The notes beneath the pieces were generated by a model. The model ran no database searches and was not told the origin of the DNA. It was given only the letters and a program-made list of their open reading frames with translations. A stretch of DNA of 64,000 nucleotides from Roseiarcus sp963823165 (lineage in GTDB: Bacteria; Pseudomonadota; Alphaproteobacteria; Rhizobiales; Beijerinckiaceae), in NCBI GenBank assembly GCA_963823165.1, contig CAWGKV010000034.1:248001-312000 (forward strand). The letters are read 5' to 3'. The position numbers and the translations under genes are program-made. Positions 17,500-25,983 of the stretch are shown piece after piece (the stretch's first letter is position 1; every line of letters begins with the position of its first letter).

Positions 17500-18264
17500 C
17501 TACTTGACCAGCCGCGGCGCGCCGGCGCGCGGGACCTCGTTCTCCTGCACGACGCCGAGCCGCCGCGCCACCTCGGTATAGGCCTCGATCATCCCGCCGA
17601 GGTCCTTGCGGAAGCGATCCTTGTCCATCTTGTCGTTAGTCTTCGAGTCCCACAGCCTGCAGGAATCGGGGCTGATCTCGTCAGCGAGAACGATCCGCAT
17701 GTTCTCGCCCTCCCACAGCCGGCCGCATTCGATCTTGAAGTCGATGAGTCGGATGCCGACGCCGAGGAAGAGGCCGGACAGGAAATCGTTGACGCGGATC
17801 GCCAGCGCCATGATGTCGTCGATCTCCTGCGGCGCGGCCCAGCCGAAGGCGGTAATGTGCTCTTCCGACACCATCGGATCGTTCAGCTGATCGTTCTTGT
17901 AGTAGAACTCGATGATCGAACGCGGAAGCTGCGCGCCTTCCTCCAGACCGAGGCGGGTGGCGAGAGAGCCGGCCGCGACATTGCGGACGACAATCTCGAG
18001 CGGAATGATCTCGACTTCGCGGATGAGCTGCTCGCGCATGTTCATGCGGCGGATGAAATGCGTCGGCACGCCAATGTCGTTCAGGCGCTGAAAGATATAT
18101 TCAGAAATCCTGTTGTTCAGGACGCCCTTGCCTTCGATGACCTCGTGCTTCTTGGCGTTGAACGCGGTCGCGTCGTCCTTGAAATACTGCACCAGCGTGC
18201 CCGGCTCCGGGCCCTCGTAAAGGACCTTGGCTTTGCCTTCGTAGATGCGTCGACGGCGGTTCAT
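17500..18264 (-). CDS. purC: Phosphoribosylaminoimidazole-succinocarboxamide synthase (SAICAR synthetase)
   Basis: Converts CAIR, aspartate and ATP to SAICAR in purine biosynthesis. The 254-aa protein begins MNRRRRIYEGKAKVLYEG, the usual alphaproteobacterial N terminus. Conserved blocks include FKDDATAFNAKKHEVIEGKG, LNNRISEYIF, THFIRRMNMREQLI, EIVVRNVAAGSLATRLG, EFYYKNDQLNDP and LIDFKIECGR, with DEISPDSCRLWD near the end. ATG 18264 gives the standard length. An in-frame ATG ten codons upstream (18294) has a somewhat better ribosome-binding site and cannot be excluded. Confidence 0.97.
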   Translation of the reverse strand: MNRRRRIYEGKAKVLYEGPEPGTLVQYFKDDATAFNAKKHEVIEGKGVLNNRISEYIFQRLNDIGVPTHFIRRMNMREQLIREVEIIPLEIVVRNVAAGSLATRLGLEEGAQLPRSIIEFYYKNDQLNDPMVSEEHITAFGWAAPQEIDDIMALAIRVNDFLSGLFLGVGIRLIDFKIECGRLWEGENMRIVLADEISPDSCRLWDSKTNDKMDKDRFRKDLGGMIEAYTEVARRLGVVQENEVPRAGAPRLVK

Positions 18265-18762
18265 GCGGTGCGACCGTGGCTTGAGGAAATCCATGCACGT
18301 GGCCTTTTCTGGTGGAATCCCGACGTTGCCCGCGTGCGGGTGGACAGGATATGGGGATACGGGCCGCATAAGCCAAGCATTGGTCTTGTCCGGACCGGGG
18401 GCCAGCCCCGGGGCCAACTTAGCCGATCGGGGCCGCCGGCACAAACGATCCCCCGCGACCAAACGTCGCTCTGGGCCCAAATAGACAAAGTGTCTAGGGC
18501 CGCAGGGTCAACTCGGCCTGGAAATCAAAGCAAAATAGCCGTCAGGAAGGGCAGGAAAAGAGAGACGGACCGGTTTCGATTCGGTTGCGACGGCTAGGAA
18601 AATCCGACTCGCGCGCGGAAAATTTTCCGATTCGGGCGGGACGGTGACGACCCAGCGCCGCATCTCTCGACAAAAAAGGGCGCCTTGCGACAGCGCGCCT
18701 TGCTCTTTTCACGCGCTGTCGAACAACGGCGCCGTCTTGGCTTGACGGTCCGGGAGGAACGA
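18265..18762. other. Divergent intergenic region between purC and the DUF485-actP operon
   Basis: About 500 bp holding the leader regions of purC (minus) and DUF485-actP (plus). An AT-rich palindromic core GGAAAATTTTCC at 18619-18630 could be an operator. No gene is supported. Confidence 0.4.
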
Positions 18763-19083
18763 ATGGATGTGTCAACTTTGAAGCGGATCGAGGCGGATCC
18801 GAACTACCAAAAGCTCGTTTCGGAGCGGAAGTCGTTCGGCTGGACGCTCGCGATCATCACCCTCGTCATCTACTACGGCTTTATCGCCGTCGTGGCTTTC
18901 GCGCCCGGGGTCATTTCGGTCAAGGTCGCCGGCGACATCACCCTTGGCATCATTATCGGTGTAGCGATAATTCTCGCCTCGATCTTGCTCACAGGCATCT
19001 ATGTCATGCGAGCCAACAGCGAATACGACGATCTGACCAGCGCGATCGTCAACGCCGTGAAGACGGGGGGAAAGAAGCGATGA
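18763..19083 (+). CDS. DUF485 inner-membrane protein (YjcH-like)
   Basis: A 106-aa membrane protein with two transmembrane helices (about FGWTLAIITLVIYYGFIAVVAF and ITLGIIIGVAIILASILLTGIYV). It matches DUF485, the small partner nearly always encoded before the acetate permease ActP. The N-terminal RIEADPNYQKLVSERKSFGW motif is characteristic. GGGAGG precedes ATG 18763, so the longer upstream frame is not used. Its TGA overlaps the actP ATG (ATGA), indicating translational coupling. Its molecular role in acetate uptake is not defined. Confidence 0.92.
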   Translation: MDVSTLKRIEADPNYQKLVSERKSFGWTLAIITLVIYYGFIAVVAFAPGVISVKVAGDITLGIIIGVAIILASILLTGIYVMRANSEYDDLTSAIVNAVKTGGKKR

Positions 19084-20759
19084 GGGGGGTCATGCGATCC
19101 GGCGCGCTCGCCGGCCTGCTCAGTCTCGCGACCGGCGCCGCCTATGCCGCCGGCCCGATCGAGGCGGGCGCGATCCAGCCGGTCGACTGGAACGCCATCC
19201 TGATTTTCCTCGCCTTCGTCGTCGTAACGCTCGGCATCACCTATTGGGCCGCCCAGCGCACCCGGACGACCAAGGACTTCTATGCGGCGGGCGGCGGCAT
19301 CACCGGCTTCCAGAACGGCCTCGCGATCGCCGGCGACTACATGTCGGCGGCCTCGTTCCTCGGCATCACGGCGCTCGTCTACACCAGCGGCTATTACGGG
19401 CTGATCTACTCGATCGGCTTCCTCGTCGGCTGGCCGTTCATCATGTTCCTGATGGCGGAGCCGCTGCGCAACCTCGGCCGCTTCACCTTCGCCGACGTCG
19501 CCTCCTACCGGTTGAAGGCGACGCCGATCCGCGCCATGGCCGCGACCGGCACGCTTGTCACCGTCGCCTTTTATCTCATTGCGCAGATGGTCGGCGCGGG
19601 GCAGCTGATCCAACTACTATTCGGCTTGCCCTACCTCTGGGCGGTCGTCGTGGTCGGCGTGCTGATGATCATCTACGTGACCTTCGGCGGCATGATCGCC
19701 ACCACCTGGGTGCAGATCATCAAGGCGGGGCTGCTGCTCGCCGGCTCGACCCTGATGGCGCTGCTCGTGCTGGCGCAGTTCGGCTTCGACTTCAACGCGC
19801 TCGTAGCCAAGGCGATCGAGGTCCATCCGGGCCATGACAAGATCCTGACGCCCGGGGCGGCGGTCGCCAACCCGATCAACGCCTTCTCGCTCGGCATCGC
19901 GCTCATGTTCGGCACCGCGGGCCTGCCTCACATCCTCATGCGCTTCTTCACCGTCGGCAACGCCAAGGAGGCGCGCAAGTCGGTGTTCTGGGCGACGACC
20001 TTCATCGGCTACTTCTACATCCTGACCTTCATCCTCGGCTTCGGCGCGATCGTGCTGGTGTCGACCAACCCCGCCTACCACGTCGGCGCCGACCTCAAGG
20101 GAGCGCTACTGGGCGGCGGCAACATGCCGGCCATCCATCTCGCCCAGGCGGTCGGCGGCGACCTGATGAAGGGCTTCATCGCGGCGGTGGCGTTCGCCAC
20201 GATCCTGGCGGTGGTCTCGGGCCTCACGCTGTCGGGGGCGAGCGCGGTCAGCCATGACCTCTACGCCAGCGTCTTCCGGCACGGCGACGTCGATGAAGGG
20301 ACGGAAGTGAGGGTGTCGAAGATCACCACCGTCATTCTCGGCGTGATCGCGGTTCTCCTCGGGATCGTGTTCGAGAAGATCAACGTCGCCTTCATGGTCG
20401 GCCTCGCCTTCGCGGTCGCGGCGAGCGCCAATTTCCCGGTGCTGCTGCTCTCCATGCTGTGGAAGGGCCTGACGACCCGCGGCGCCGTCGTCGGCGGGTT
20501 CGTCGGCCTCGCCAGCGCGCTGGTGCTGACGATCCTCAGCCCGGGGATCTGGGAAGCGGTGTTCGGCTACCCGAAGGGCTCGGCTTGGTTCCCCTACGTA
20601 TCGCCGGCGCTGTTCACCATGCCGCTGTCCTTTCTCTGCTGCTGGCTGTTCTCGGTCACCGACAGTTCGAAGACCGCGACGACCGAGCAGGCCGCGTTCA
20701 AGGCGCAGTATGTGCGCTCGCAGACCGGCATCGGCGCCGACACGGCGGTCGCTCACTAA
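19080..20759 (+). CDS. actP: Cation/acetate symporter ActP (sodium:solute symporter family)
   Basis: A 559-aa inner-membrane symporter that takes up acetate and other short monocarboxylates with a cation. It has a cleavable N-terminal signal-like region (SGALAGLLSLATGAAYA) as in other ActP proteins, then about 13 helices. Family signatures include DFYAAGGGITGFQNGLAIAG (first 20 residues), YMSAASFLGI, GLPHILMRFFTV and ANFPVLLLSMLWKGLT. Start ATG overlaps the DUF485 stop. The two genes form an acetate-uptake operon divergent from purC. Confidence 0.95.
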   Translation: MRGVMRSGALAGLLSLATGAAYAAGPIEAGAIQPVDWNAILIFLAFVVVTLGITYWAAQRTRTTKDFYAAGGGITGFQNGLAIAGDYMSAASFLGITALVYTSGYYGLIYSIGFLVGWPFIMFLMAEPLRNLGRFTFADVASYRLKATPIRAMAATGTLVTVAFYLIAQMVGAGQLIQLLFGLPYLWAVVVVGVLMIIYVTFGGMIATTWVQIIKAGLLLAGSTLMALLVLAQFGFDFNALVAKAIEVHPGHDKILTPGAAVANPINAFSLGIALMFGTAGLPHILMRFFTVGNAKEARKSVFWATTFIGYFYILTFILGFGAIVLVSTNPAYHVGADLKGALLGGGNMPAIHLAQAVGGDLMKGFIAAVAFATILAVVSGLTLSGASAVSHDLYASVFRHGDVDEGTEVRVSKITTVILGVIAVLLGIVFEKINVAFMVGLAFAVAASANFPVLLLSMLWKGLTTRGAVVGGFVGLASALVLTILSPGIWEAVFGYPKGSAWFPYVSPALFTMPLSFLCCWLFSVTDSSKTATTEQAAFKAQYVRSQTGIGADTAVAH

Positions 20760-20930
20760 GGCCGCGGGCAGGCCTGCGACAGGCAGAGGGGCGTCCGGTC
20801 TCCCGACCCGGGCGCTCCCTTTGTCCGGGTCAGCGCCCCTTTCGGCGCCGCTGGAGTACAGGCAGAATTACGATCGCAACAAGGATGAAGAGCACGAGCG
20901 CGGCGATCTGACGGGCCGGGGCGAAAACGA

Positions 20931-20960
20931 GAAGAGCCGCTCCACTTGGAGCGGCTCTTC
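20931..20960 (-). terminator. Perfect 13-bp hairpin, probably a terminator for the minus-strand short transcript
   Basis: GAAGAGCCGCTCC at 20931-20943 pairs perfectly with 20948-20960 across a 4-nt loop. Read on the minus strand, the 3' arm is followed by TCGTTTTC, a moderate T-run, and the hairpin lies 57 bp downstream of the 24-codon ORF. On the plus strand it is 170 bp after actP and is followed by CATTGTCG, which is less terminator-like. Confidence 0.6.
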
Positions 20961-21016
20961 CATTGTCGCGCCCACGCGGGTTCGCCCGGGCCTGGGTGTT
21001 TGCCTATAGCGAAACG

Positions 21017-21091
21017 CTACGCGCGAAATTCCTTCGCAGGGACAATAACCCAGGCCTTGTCGATCACTCGGGGCTGATGACAATGAGACAC
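21017..21091 (-). CDS. Short ORF (24 aa) with a full-length Shine-Dalgarno sequence; possible small protein or leader peptide
   Basis: On the minus strand a GTG-started 24-codon frame (opening MSHCHQPRVIDKAWVIVPAK) ends with TAG. It is preceded by AAAGGAGGTGATCC (plus coordinates 21093-21106), which is complementary to the entire 3' end of 16S rRNA. AGGAGG is placed 7 nt before the GTG. A strong hairpin follows downstream (20931-20960). This arrangement predicts an independent, very efficiently translated short message. No family is recognised, and the peptide is hydrophilic with one cysteine. It may be a small protein or the translated part of a small RNA. Confidence 0.5.
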   Translation of the reverse strand: MSHCHQPRVIDKAWVIVPAKEFRA

Positions 21092-21359
21092 TGGATCACC
21101 TCCTTTCGGCTGGTTGCAGACGAAGGACATGTTACGGTGATTCGCGGAATTTAAAAGCGGATTTTTCGCCGCGAACTTAAGGACTTGTTAATAGCCGGCC
21201 GGCGGCGCGGGGCATGGGCGCCTGGTCGCCCTCGGATCGGCGCATTCGCGCCGTATTGTCTCCTCGTGTTTCATTCGAGACGGCCTGCGAGCAGTGTCTG
21301 TCTGTGGGTGGGGCTTCCGGACGCGCGCTCATCGACGCGCCCTTTAGGAGATTACGGCA

Positions 21360-21836
21360 ATGTCCGCATTCGAACTGACAAGACGCGTCGCCCTGGTCTC
21401 ATTCGCGGCTCTTGCAGGCTCTCCAGCGGTCGCAGGCCGCAAAGCGCTCGCGCGGCTCGGCCCGCCAGGCGGCGTCAGGGTCGACGTCGCGCCGCTGTTG
21501 GCGAATTCCGGCGAACCGACGGCGGGCTGGGTCGAGCAGACGCTTCCGCCGGCGATCGCCCAGGCTCTCGCGTCTGCGGGGCGCGGCGGGGCGAGCGTCT
21601 CGGTGACCATCGAATACGTGATTCTTGGGCCGAACAGCGGCGGCACGGGCCCGGCGGGCGCCTCGCCGGACCAGATGATCGGCACAGTGACGATTGGCGG
21701 CGTGACCAGCCCGCTTCGCGCGAGCACATGGTATTATCCCTCGCCAGTCGACAACACGATGATCGCGCAGTCGAACTACGACCGCATCTACCAGCTGTCG
21801 CAGGCGTTCGCCTACTGGGTCGTCAGAGGGGGTTGA
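21360..21836 (+). CDS. Exported protein of unknown function
   Basis: A 158-aa protein with an N-terminal signal of twin-arginine-like form (TRRVALVSFAALAGSPAVAG). The rest reads as a small beta-rich domain with many short strands (VRVDVAPLLAN, SVSVTIEYVILG, GTVTIGGV) and ends with YDRIYQLSQAFAYWVVRGG. TAGGAG precedes the ATG at 9 nt. I do not recognise the family. A fragment with similar N- and C-terminal motifs occurs after the monooxygenase gene (24155-24443), suggesting a small paralogous family in this genome. Confidence 0.75.
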   Translation: MSAFELTRRVALVSFAALAGSPAVAGRKALARLGPPGGVRVDVAPLLANSGEPTAGWVEQTLPPAIAQALASAGRGGASVSVTIEYVILGPNSGGTGPAGASPDQMIGTVTIGGVTSPLRASTWYYPSPVDNTMIAQSNYDRIYQLSQAFAYWVVRGG

Positions 21837-22216
21837 TCGATCGCTTCAGCATGCGTCGGCGACCGCTTCCAAGACGGCTATATGAAGATTGCAAGGACCG
21901 CCGATTGGCGCGATTTCGACGTTTGAGCGGTCATCCGGACTGTTGACGAAACAGCGACAGCCGCTGCCGCAGCGCTTCGAACGCCGCCGCATGGAGGAAG
22001 CCGTTCGCCGCATGGCCTAAATGGCTACCCGTTTGCGCATGTTGGCCAGAAAAGGCGGTCGCTGCAGCCTTCCGCCCGTCCGGGGCAGGGCCATTGGCGC
22101 CTGTGAGCAGAGAAAAGCCTTGTCGTCCGCGCAGCCGGTGGCGAATGATGAGGTCGTTGTAGAGTCGCCATTTCGCTGGGAAGGCCTGCTGGCCGGTCGG
22201 CGCGGAAGAGTGCACC
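21837..22216. other. Intergenic stretch, no recognised gene
   Basis: 380 bp before the monooxygenase. A minus-strand frame stays open across it, continuing from within the monooxygenase gene to a stop near 21931. It has no start signal inside this stretch and no family resemblance. Nothing else is visible. Confidence 0.4.
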
Positions 22217-24154
22217 ATGCAATTCCATCTCAACGGGTTCAGGCCCGGAGATCCTGAAATCTTCGAAACGTTCGAATCGGTCGAAGCATTGCCGACCTCG
22301 GACGCGCTCCCCGCGGAAGTTGACGTCCTGATCGTCGGCTGCGGGCCGGCGGGCCTGACGCTAGCGGCGCAACTGGCGGCCTTTCCGGACATCAAGACCC
22401 GCGCCGTTGAACAGAAACCCGGCCGGCTGCTCCTCGGCCAGGCCGACGGCGTCGCCTGTAGGACGATGGAGATGTTCGAGGCGTTCGGCTTCAGCGAGCG
22501 GGTGCTGAAAGAGGCATATTGGGTCAACGTGACGTCTTTCTGGAAGCCGGACGACAGGCGGCGCGCCGACATTGTCCGCAGCGCGCGAATCCAGGATACC
22601 GAAGACGGGCTCAGTGAGTTTCCACACGTGATCCTGAACCAGGCGCGGGTGCATGACTTCTATCTGGACGTCATGCGCAACGCGCCGACGGGCCTCGAGC
22701 CCGACTATTCGCAGCGATTGGTGGATCTCATGGTCGCCCGCGGCGGACCAGACGCGCCGCCCTATCCGGTGACCGCCAGGCTCGAAAGGCTCGATGGCTC
22801 GCCGGAAGGGCAAATCGAGACAGTGAAGGCGCGGTTCGCGGTGGGCTGCGACGGCGCGCGCAGCGCCGTTCGGAAGTCGCTTGGTCTGGCGCTGGAGGGG
22901 GACTCGGCCAACCAGGCCTGGGGCGTCATGGATGTCCTGGCCGTCACCGACTTTCCCGACTTCCGCATCAAGTCGGCGATCCAGTCGGCCAATGAAGGAA
23001 ACCTCCTGATCATTCCGCGTGAAGGCGGCTATCTCATCCGCCTCTACATCGAGCTCGGCAAACTCAGCGAGAACGAGCGGGTGTCGAGCCTCAACGTCAC
23101 GACCGGCCGCCTGATCGCCGCCGCGCAGCGGATCCTGCGCCCCTACACGCTTGAGGTGAAGGAGATCGCGTGGTGGTCGGTCTACGAGATCGGCCAGCGC
23201 CTCTGCGACAGGTACGACGACGGGCCGGACGCGCCGGCGGAGGACGGCGTTCCCCACGTGTTCATCGCCGGCGACGCCTGTCATACGCACAGCCCCAAGG
23301 CCGGGCAGGGCATGAACGTCTCGATGCAGGACGGCTTCAACCTGGGTTGGAAATTGGCGTCCGTTCTGCGGGGGCGATGCTCGCCGAAAATCCTGCGGAC
23401 CTATTCGGACGAACGCCAGGCGATCGCCAAGGAGCTGATCGACTTCGACCGCAAGTGGGCGAAGATGTTCAGCGCGCCGCCGAAGGACCCGTCCAACGCC
23501 GCCAGCGACGGCGTCGACCCCGCGGAGTTCCAGAAATACTTCGTCAAGCAAGCGCGCTTCACGGCGGGAACGGAGACGCGATACGCCCCGTCGATCATCT
23601 GCGCCGAGCCGACATATCAGCATCTCGCCGCGGGACTCACGATCGGCATGCGCTTTCATTCGGCGCCCGTCATTCGCCTGGCCGACGCCAGGCCGGTTCA
23701 CCTGGGCCACACGGTCAAGGCGGACGGCCGCTGGCGGGTCTTCGCCTTCGCCGACCCGCAGGACCCGGCCGCCCAGTCGTCGAGCGCGCGCGCGCTCTGC
23801 GCGTTCCTCGCGTCCGATCAGTCGCCCGTCAGGCGATACACGCCGGCCGGGGCCGACATCGACTCGGTGATCGACGTCCGGGCCGTTTTCCAGCAGGGCT
23901 GGCGCGAACTCGCGATCGAGGACATGCCCGCCTTCCTTCTGCCGCGAAAGGGGCGTTACGGCCTCCGCGACTACGAAAAGATATTCTGCCCCGACTTGAA
24001 GAACCGCACCGATATTTTCGACATGAGGGGCATCGACCGAACGAGGGGCTGCATCGTTGTCGTGCGGCCGGACCAGTACGTCGCGCACGTTCTCCCGCTC
24101 GACGCCCATGCCGAGCTCGCCGCCTTCTTCAATGGCTTCATGCTGGGCCAATGA
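22217..24154 (+). CDS. FAD-dependent aromatic monooxygenase (phenol 2-monooxygenase / 3-hydroxybenzoate 4-hydroxylase type)
   Basis: A 645-aa flavoprotein hydroxylase. The FAD-binding GxGxxG is VLIVGCGPAGLTLA, the DG motif is AVGCDGARSAVRKSLG, and the GD motif is FIAGDACHTHSPKAGQGMN (first 19 residues) followed by QDGFNLGWKLA. A C-terminal thioredoxin-like domain (from about residue 460, GMRFHSAPVIRLADARPVHLG) is typical of the large phenol 2-monooxygenase/MobA group, as is the overall length. Such enzymes hydroxylate phenolic substrates using NADPH and O2. The actual substrate cannot be told, and no ring-cleavage genes lie nearby. Confidence 0.9.
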   Translation: MQFHLNGFRPGDPEIFETFESVEALPTSDALPAEVDVLIVGCGPAGLTLAAQLAAFPDIKTRAVEQKPGRLLLGQADGVACRTMEMFEAFGFSERVLKEAYWVNVTSFWKPDDRRRADIVRSARIQDTEDGLSEFPHVILNQARVHDFYLDVMRNAPTGLEPDYSQRLVDLMVARGGPDAPPYPVTARLERLDGSPEGQIETVKARFAVGCDGARSAVRKSLGLALEGDSANQAWGVMDVLAVTDFPDFRIKSAIQSANEGNLLIIPREGGYLIRLYIELGKLSENERVSSLNVTTGRLIAAAQRILRPYTLEVKEIAWWSVYEIGQRLCDRYDDGPDAPAEDGVPHVFIAGDACHTHSPKAGQGMNVSMQDGFNLGWKLASVLRGRCSPKILRTYSDERQAIAKELIDFDRKWAKMFSAPPKDPSNAASDGVDPAEFQKYFVKQARFTAGTETRYAPSIICAEPTYQHLAAGLTIGMRFHSAPVIRLADARPVHLGHTVKADGRWRVFAFADPQDPAAQSSSARALCAFLASDQSPVRRYTPAGADIDSVIDVRAVFQQGWRELAIEDMPAFLLPRKGRYGLRDYEKIFCPDLKNRTDIFDMRGIDRTRGCIVVVRPDQYVAHVLPLDAHAELAAFFNGFMLGQ

Positions 24155-24443
24155 AGCCTTGGATGCGAACGCGCCGCCTGCACAGGCGTTCTCGTCCGGG
24201 GTTTCGCCAGCGCGCCGTGTCGCGCTGGCCTCGCTCGGCGCGCTTACTGTCGTCCCTGGTCGTCTTTTTGCGGAGCCGATTTGCGGGGCGTTCCGTCCAG
24301 CCGTTCAGGTTTCGAGTCGATGTGACGGCGTTCCGTGGGGAAGGCCGGCGATCCAACCGCGGCATGGGGGCAGCGGGTCGCGGCTGGTGCAGGCGCTCGC
24401 CTACTGGATCGCCGCGGAGGCCTCAGCGCGGCCTTCGTCTTAA
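24155..24443 (+). pseudogene. Degraded or shortened paralog of the exported protein at 21360
   Basis: Immediately after the monooxygenase stop, one frame reads through to a TAA at 24443. It contains an exported-protein-like start (ARRVALASLGALTVVPGRLF) and an end (LVQALAYWIAAEA). These align with RRVALVSFAALAGSPAV and LSQAFAYWVVRGG of the 158-aa protein encoded at 21360. The central domain is mostly missing and there is no in-frame start codon with a ribosome-binding site, so this looks like a decayed copy. It overlaps the glmM stop by a few bases. The relation is inferred by eye from short motifs. Confidence 0.4.
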
Positions 24444-25780
24444 GCCGCGCCCGCCACCGCCTCGCACACTTCGCCAACGGCCGAGTCGACCAGGGCCTTA
24501 TCGTCAGCTTCGCCCATCACCCGGATGACCGGCTCGGTCCCGGAAGGCCGAATGACCAGCCGACCGCGGCCTTCGAGGCGGGCGGTGGCTTCGGCGATCG
24601 CCTTGGCGACGAGCGGATTCTCGAGCGGCTTCCCGCCGTTGAACCGGACGTTGCGCAGCACCTGCGGCAGCGGGTCGAAGCGATGGCAGACCTCGCTGAC
24701 CGGTTTTCCGCGCTTCTGCACCACCGCGAGCACCTGCAGGGCCGACACGAGGCCGTCGCCGGTCGTCGAGTAGTCGGAAAAGATCACGTGGCCCGACTGC
24801 TCGCCGCCGACATTGTAGCCCTTCTCGCGCATCCGCTCGATCACATAGCGGTCGCCGACGGCGGTCCGCTCGAGGGTGAGGCCCAGGGCCGCCAGGCGCC
24901 GTTCGAGCCCGAGGTTGGACATGACGGTCGCGACGATGCCGGGCCGCGAGAGCCGGCCGTCGTCGCGCCAGCTCTCGGCGATGACCGCCATCACCTGGTC
25001 GCCGTCGACCACGTGGCCTTTCTCGTCCACGATGATCATCCGGTCCGCGTCGCCGTCGAGCGCGATGCCGACGTCGGCCCGCATCTCCCGCACCTTGCGC
25101 GTCAGCGCCTCGGGCGCGGTCGAGCCGACTTCGAGATTGATGTTGAGCCCGTTCGGCTCGACGCCGATCCTGATCACCTCGGCGCCGAGCTCCCACAGCG
25201 CCTCCGGCGCGACCTTGTAGGCGGCGCCGTTGGCGCAGTCGATGACGACGCGCAGACCGTCGAAGGAAACGTCGCGGCTCAGCGTCCGTTTGGCGTATTC
25301 GATGTAGCGGGCCTGGACGTCGTCGATGCGCTTGGCCCGGCCGAGATCCGGCGAGCGGGCGAGCATCGGCGCGACGTCGCCGTCCATCAGCGCCTCGATC
25401 CGCGCCTCGACTTCGTCCGAAAGTTTGTACCCGTCGGGGCCGAACAGTTTTATGCCGTTGTCCTCGTAGGGGTTGTGCGAGGCGGAGATCATCACCCCGA
25501 GGTCGCAGCGCATCGAGCGCGTCAGCATCGCGACCGCCGGCGTCGGCACGGGCCCGAGCAGCAGGACATCCGCGCCGACCGAGGTAAAGCCCGCAACCAA
25601 GGCGTATTCGATCATGTAGCTCGACAAGCGCGTGTCCTTGCCGATCACGACCCGGTGACGATGCTCGCCGCGCTGAAACGCGAGCCCGGCGGCCTGGCCG
25701 ACCTTCATCGCGACTTCCGCCGTGATTTTGGCGTTGGCCCGGCCGCGGATGCCGTCCGTGCCGAAATATTTGCGCCCCAT
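24440..25780 (-). CDS. glmM: Phosphoglucosamine mutase
   Basis: Interconverts glucosamine-6-phosphate and glucosamine-1-phosphate on the way to UDP-GlcNAc. The 446-aa protein begins MGRKYFGTDGIRGRAN. The phosphorylated serine is Ser101 in MISASHNPYEDNGIKLFGPD, the metal-binding loop is LDGDADRMI, and the sugar/phosphate-binding loop RPSGTEPVIRVMGE is near the C terminus. All motifs are intact and length is typical. It is divergent from pgm with a 203-bp shared promoter region. ftsH and folP, common neighbours in other proteobacteria, are not here. Confidence 0.97.
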   Translation of the reverse strand: MGRKYFGTDGIRGRANAKITAEVAMKVGQAAGLAFQRGEHRHRVVIGKDTRLSSYMIEYALVAGFTSVGADVLLLGPVPTPAVAMLTRSMRCDLGVMISASHNPYEDNGIKLFGPDGYKLSDEVEARIEALMDGDVAPMLARSPDLGRAKRIDDVQARYIEYAKRTLSRDVSFDGLRVVIDCANGAAYKVAPEALWELGAEVIRIGVEPNGLNINLEVGSTAPEALTRKVREMRADVGIALDGDADRMIIVDEKGHVVDGDQVMAVIAESWRDDGRLSRPGIVATVMSNLGLERRLAALGLTLERTAVGDRYVIERMREKGYNVGGEQSGHVIFSDYSTTGDGLVSALQVLAVVQKRGKPVSEVCHRFDPLPQVLRNVRFNGGKPLENPLVAKAIAEATARLEGRGRLVIRPSGTEPVIRVMGEADDKALVDSAVGEVCEAVAGAA

Positions 25781-25983
25781 CTGGCGAGCCCTCCTCTTCG
25801 GAACCCCGCGAATCCATCAACTCCGCTTTTAATAACGCATGATGGGCCGAAACGCTTTCACAAATGTTTGCATGGTGTTCATCTGGCTCGGCCCGCTGAT
25901 CCGCCGTTGCCGCCGGCCGGTCTCGCGCCTAGACTGCGATCGCGGCCGTCTCTCCTGGCGCGCGAGATGGCGGAGAACGCCAA

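Larger units (their letters stand above)
20760..21359. other. Intergenic region after actP, carrying the minus-strand short ORF unit
   Basis: Apart from the hairpin and the 24-codon ORF, the 600 bp show no supported gene. The right part (21120-21200) is AT-richer and would hold the promoter of the minus-strand unit. The stretch 21300-21359 leads to the next plus-strand gene. Confidence 0.5.

Noticed and set aside
20830..20935. Hydrophobic minus-strand reading (LFILVAIVILPVLQRRRKGR) after the short ORF
   Set aside because: No start codon in frame before an upstream stop, and it runs through the terminator hairpin; probably chance.
21093..21106. GGATCACCTCCTTT on the plus strand, identical to the end of 16S rRNA
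   Set aside because: Considered as a 16S rRNA fragment. No upstream rRNA sequence precedes it, and on the other strand it is perfectly placed as a ribosome-binding site for a short ORF.
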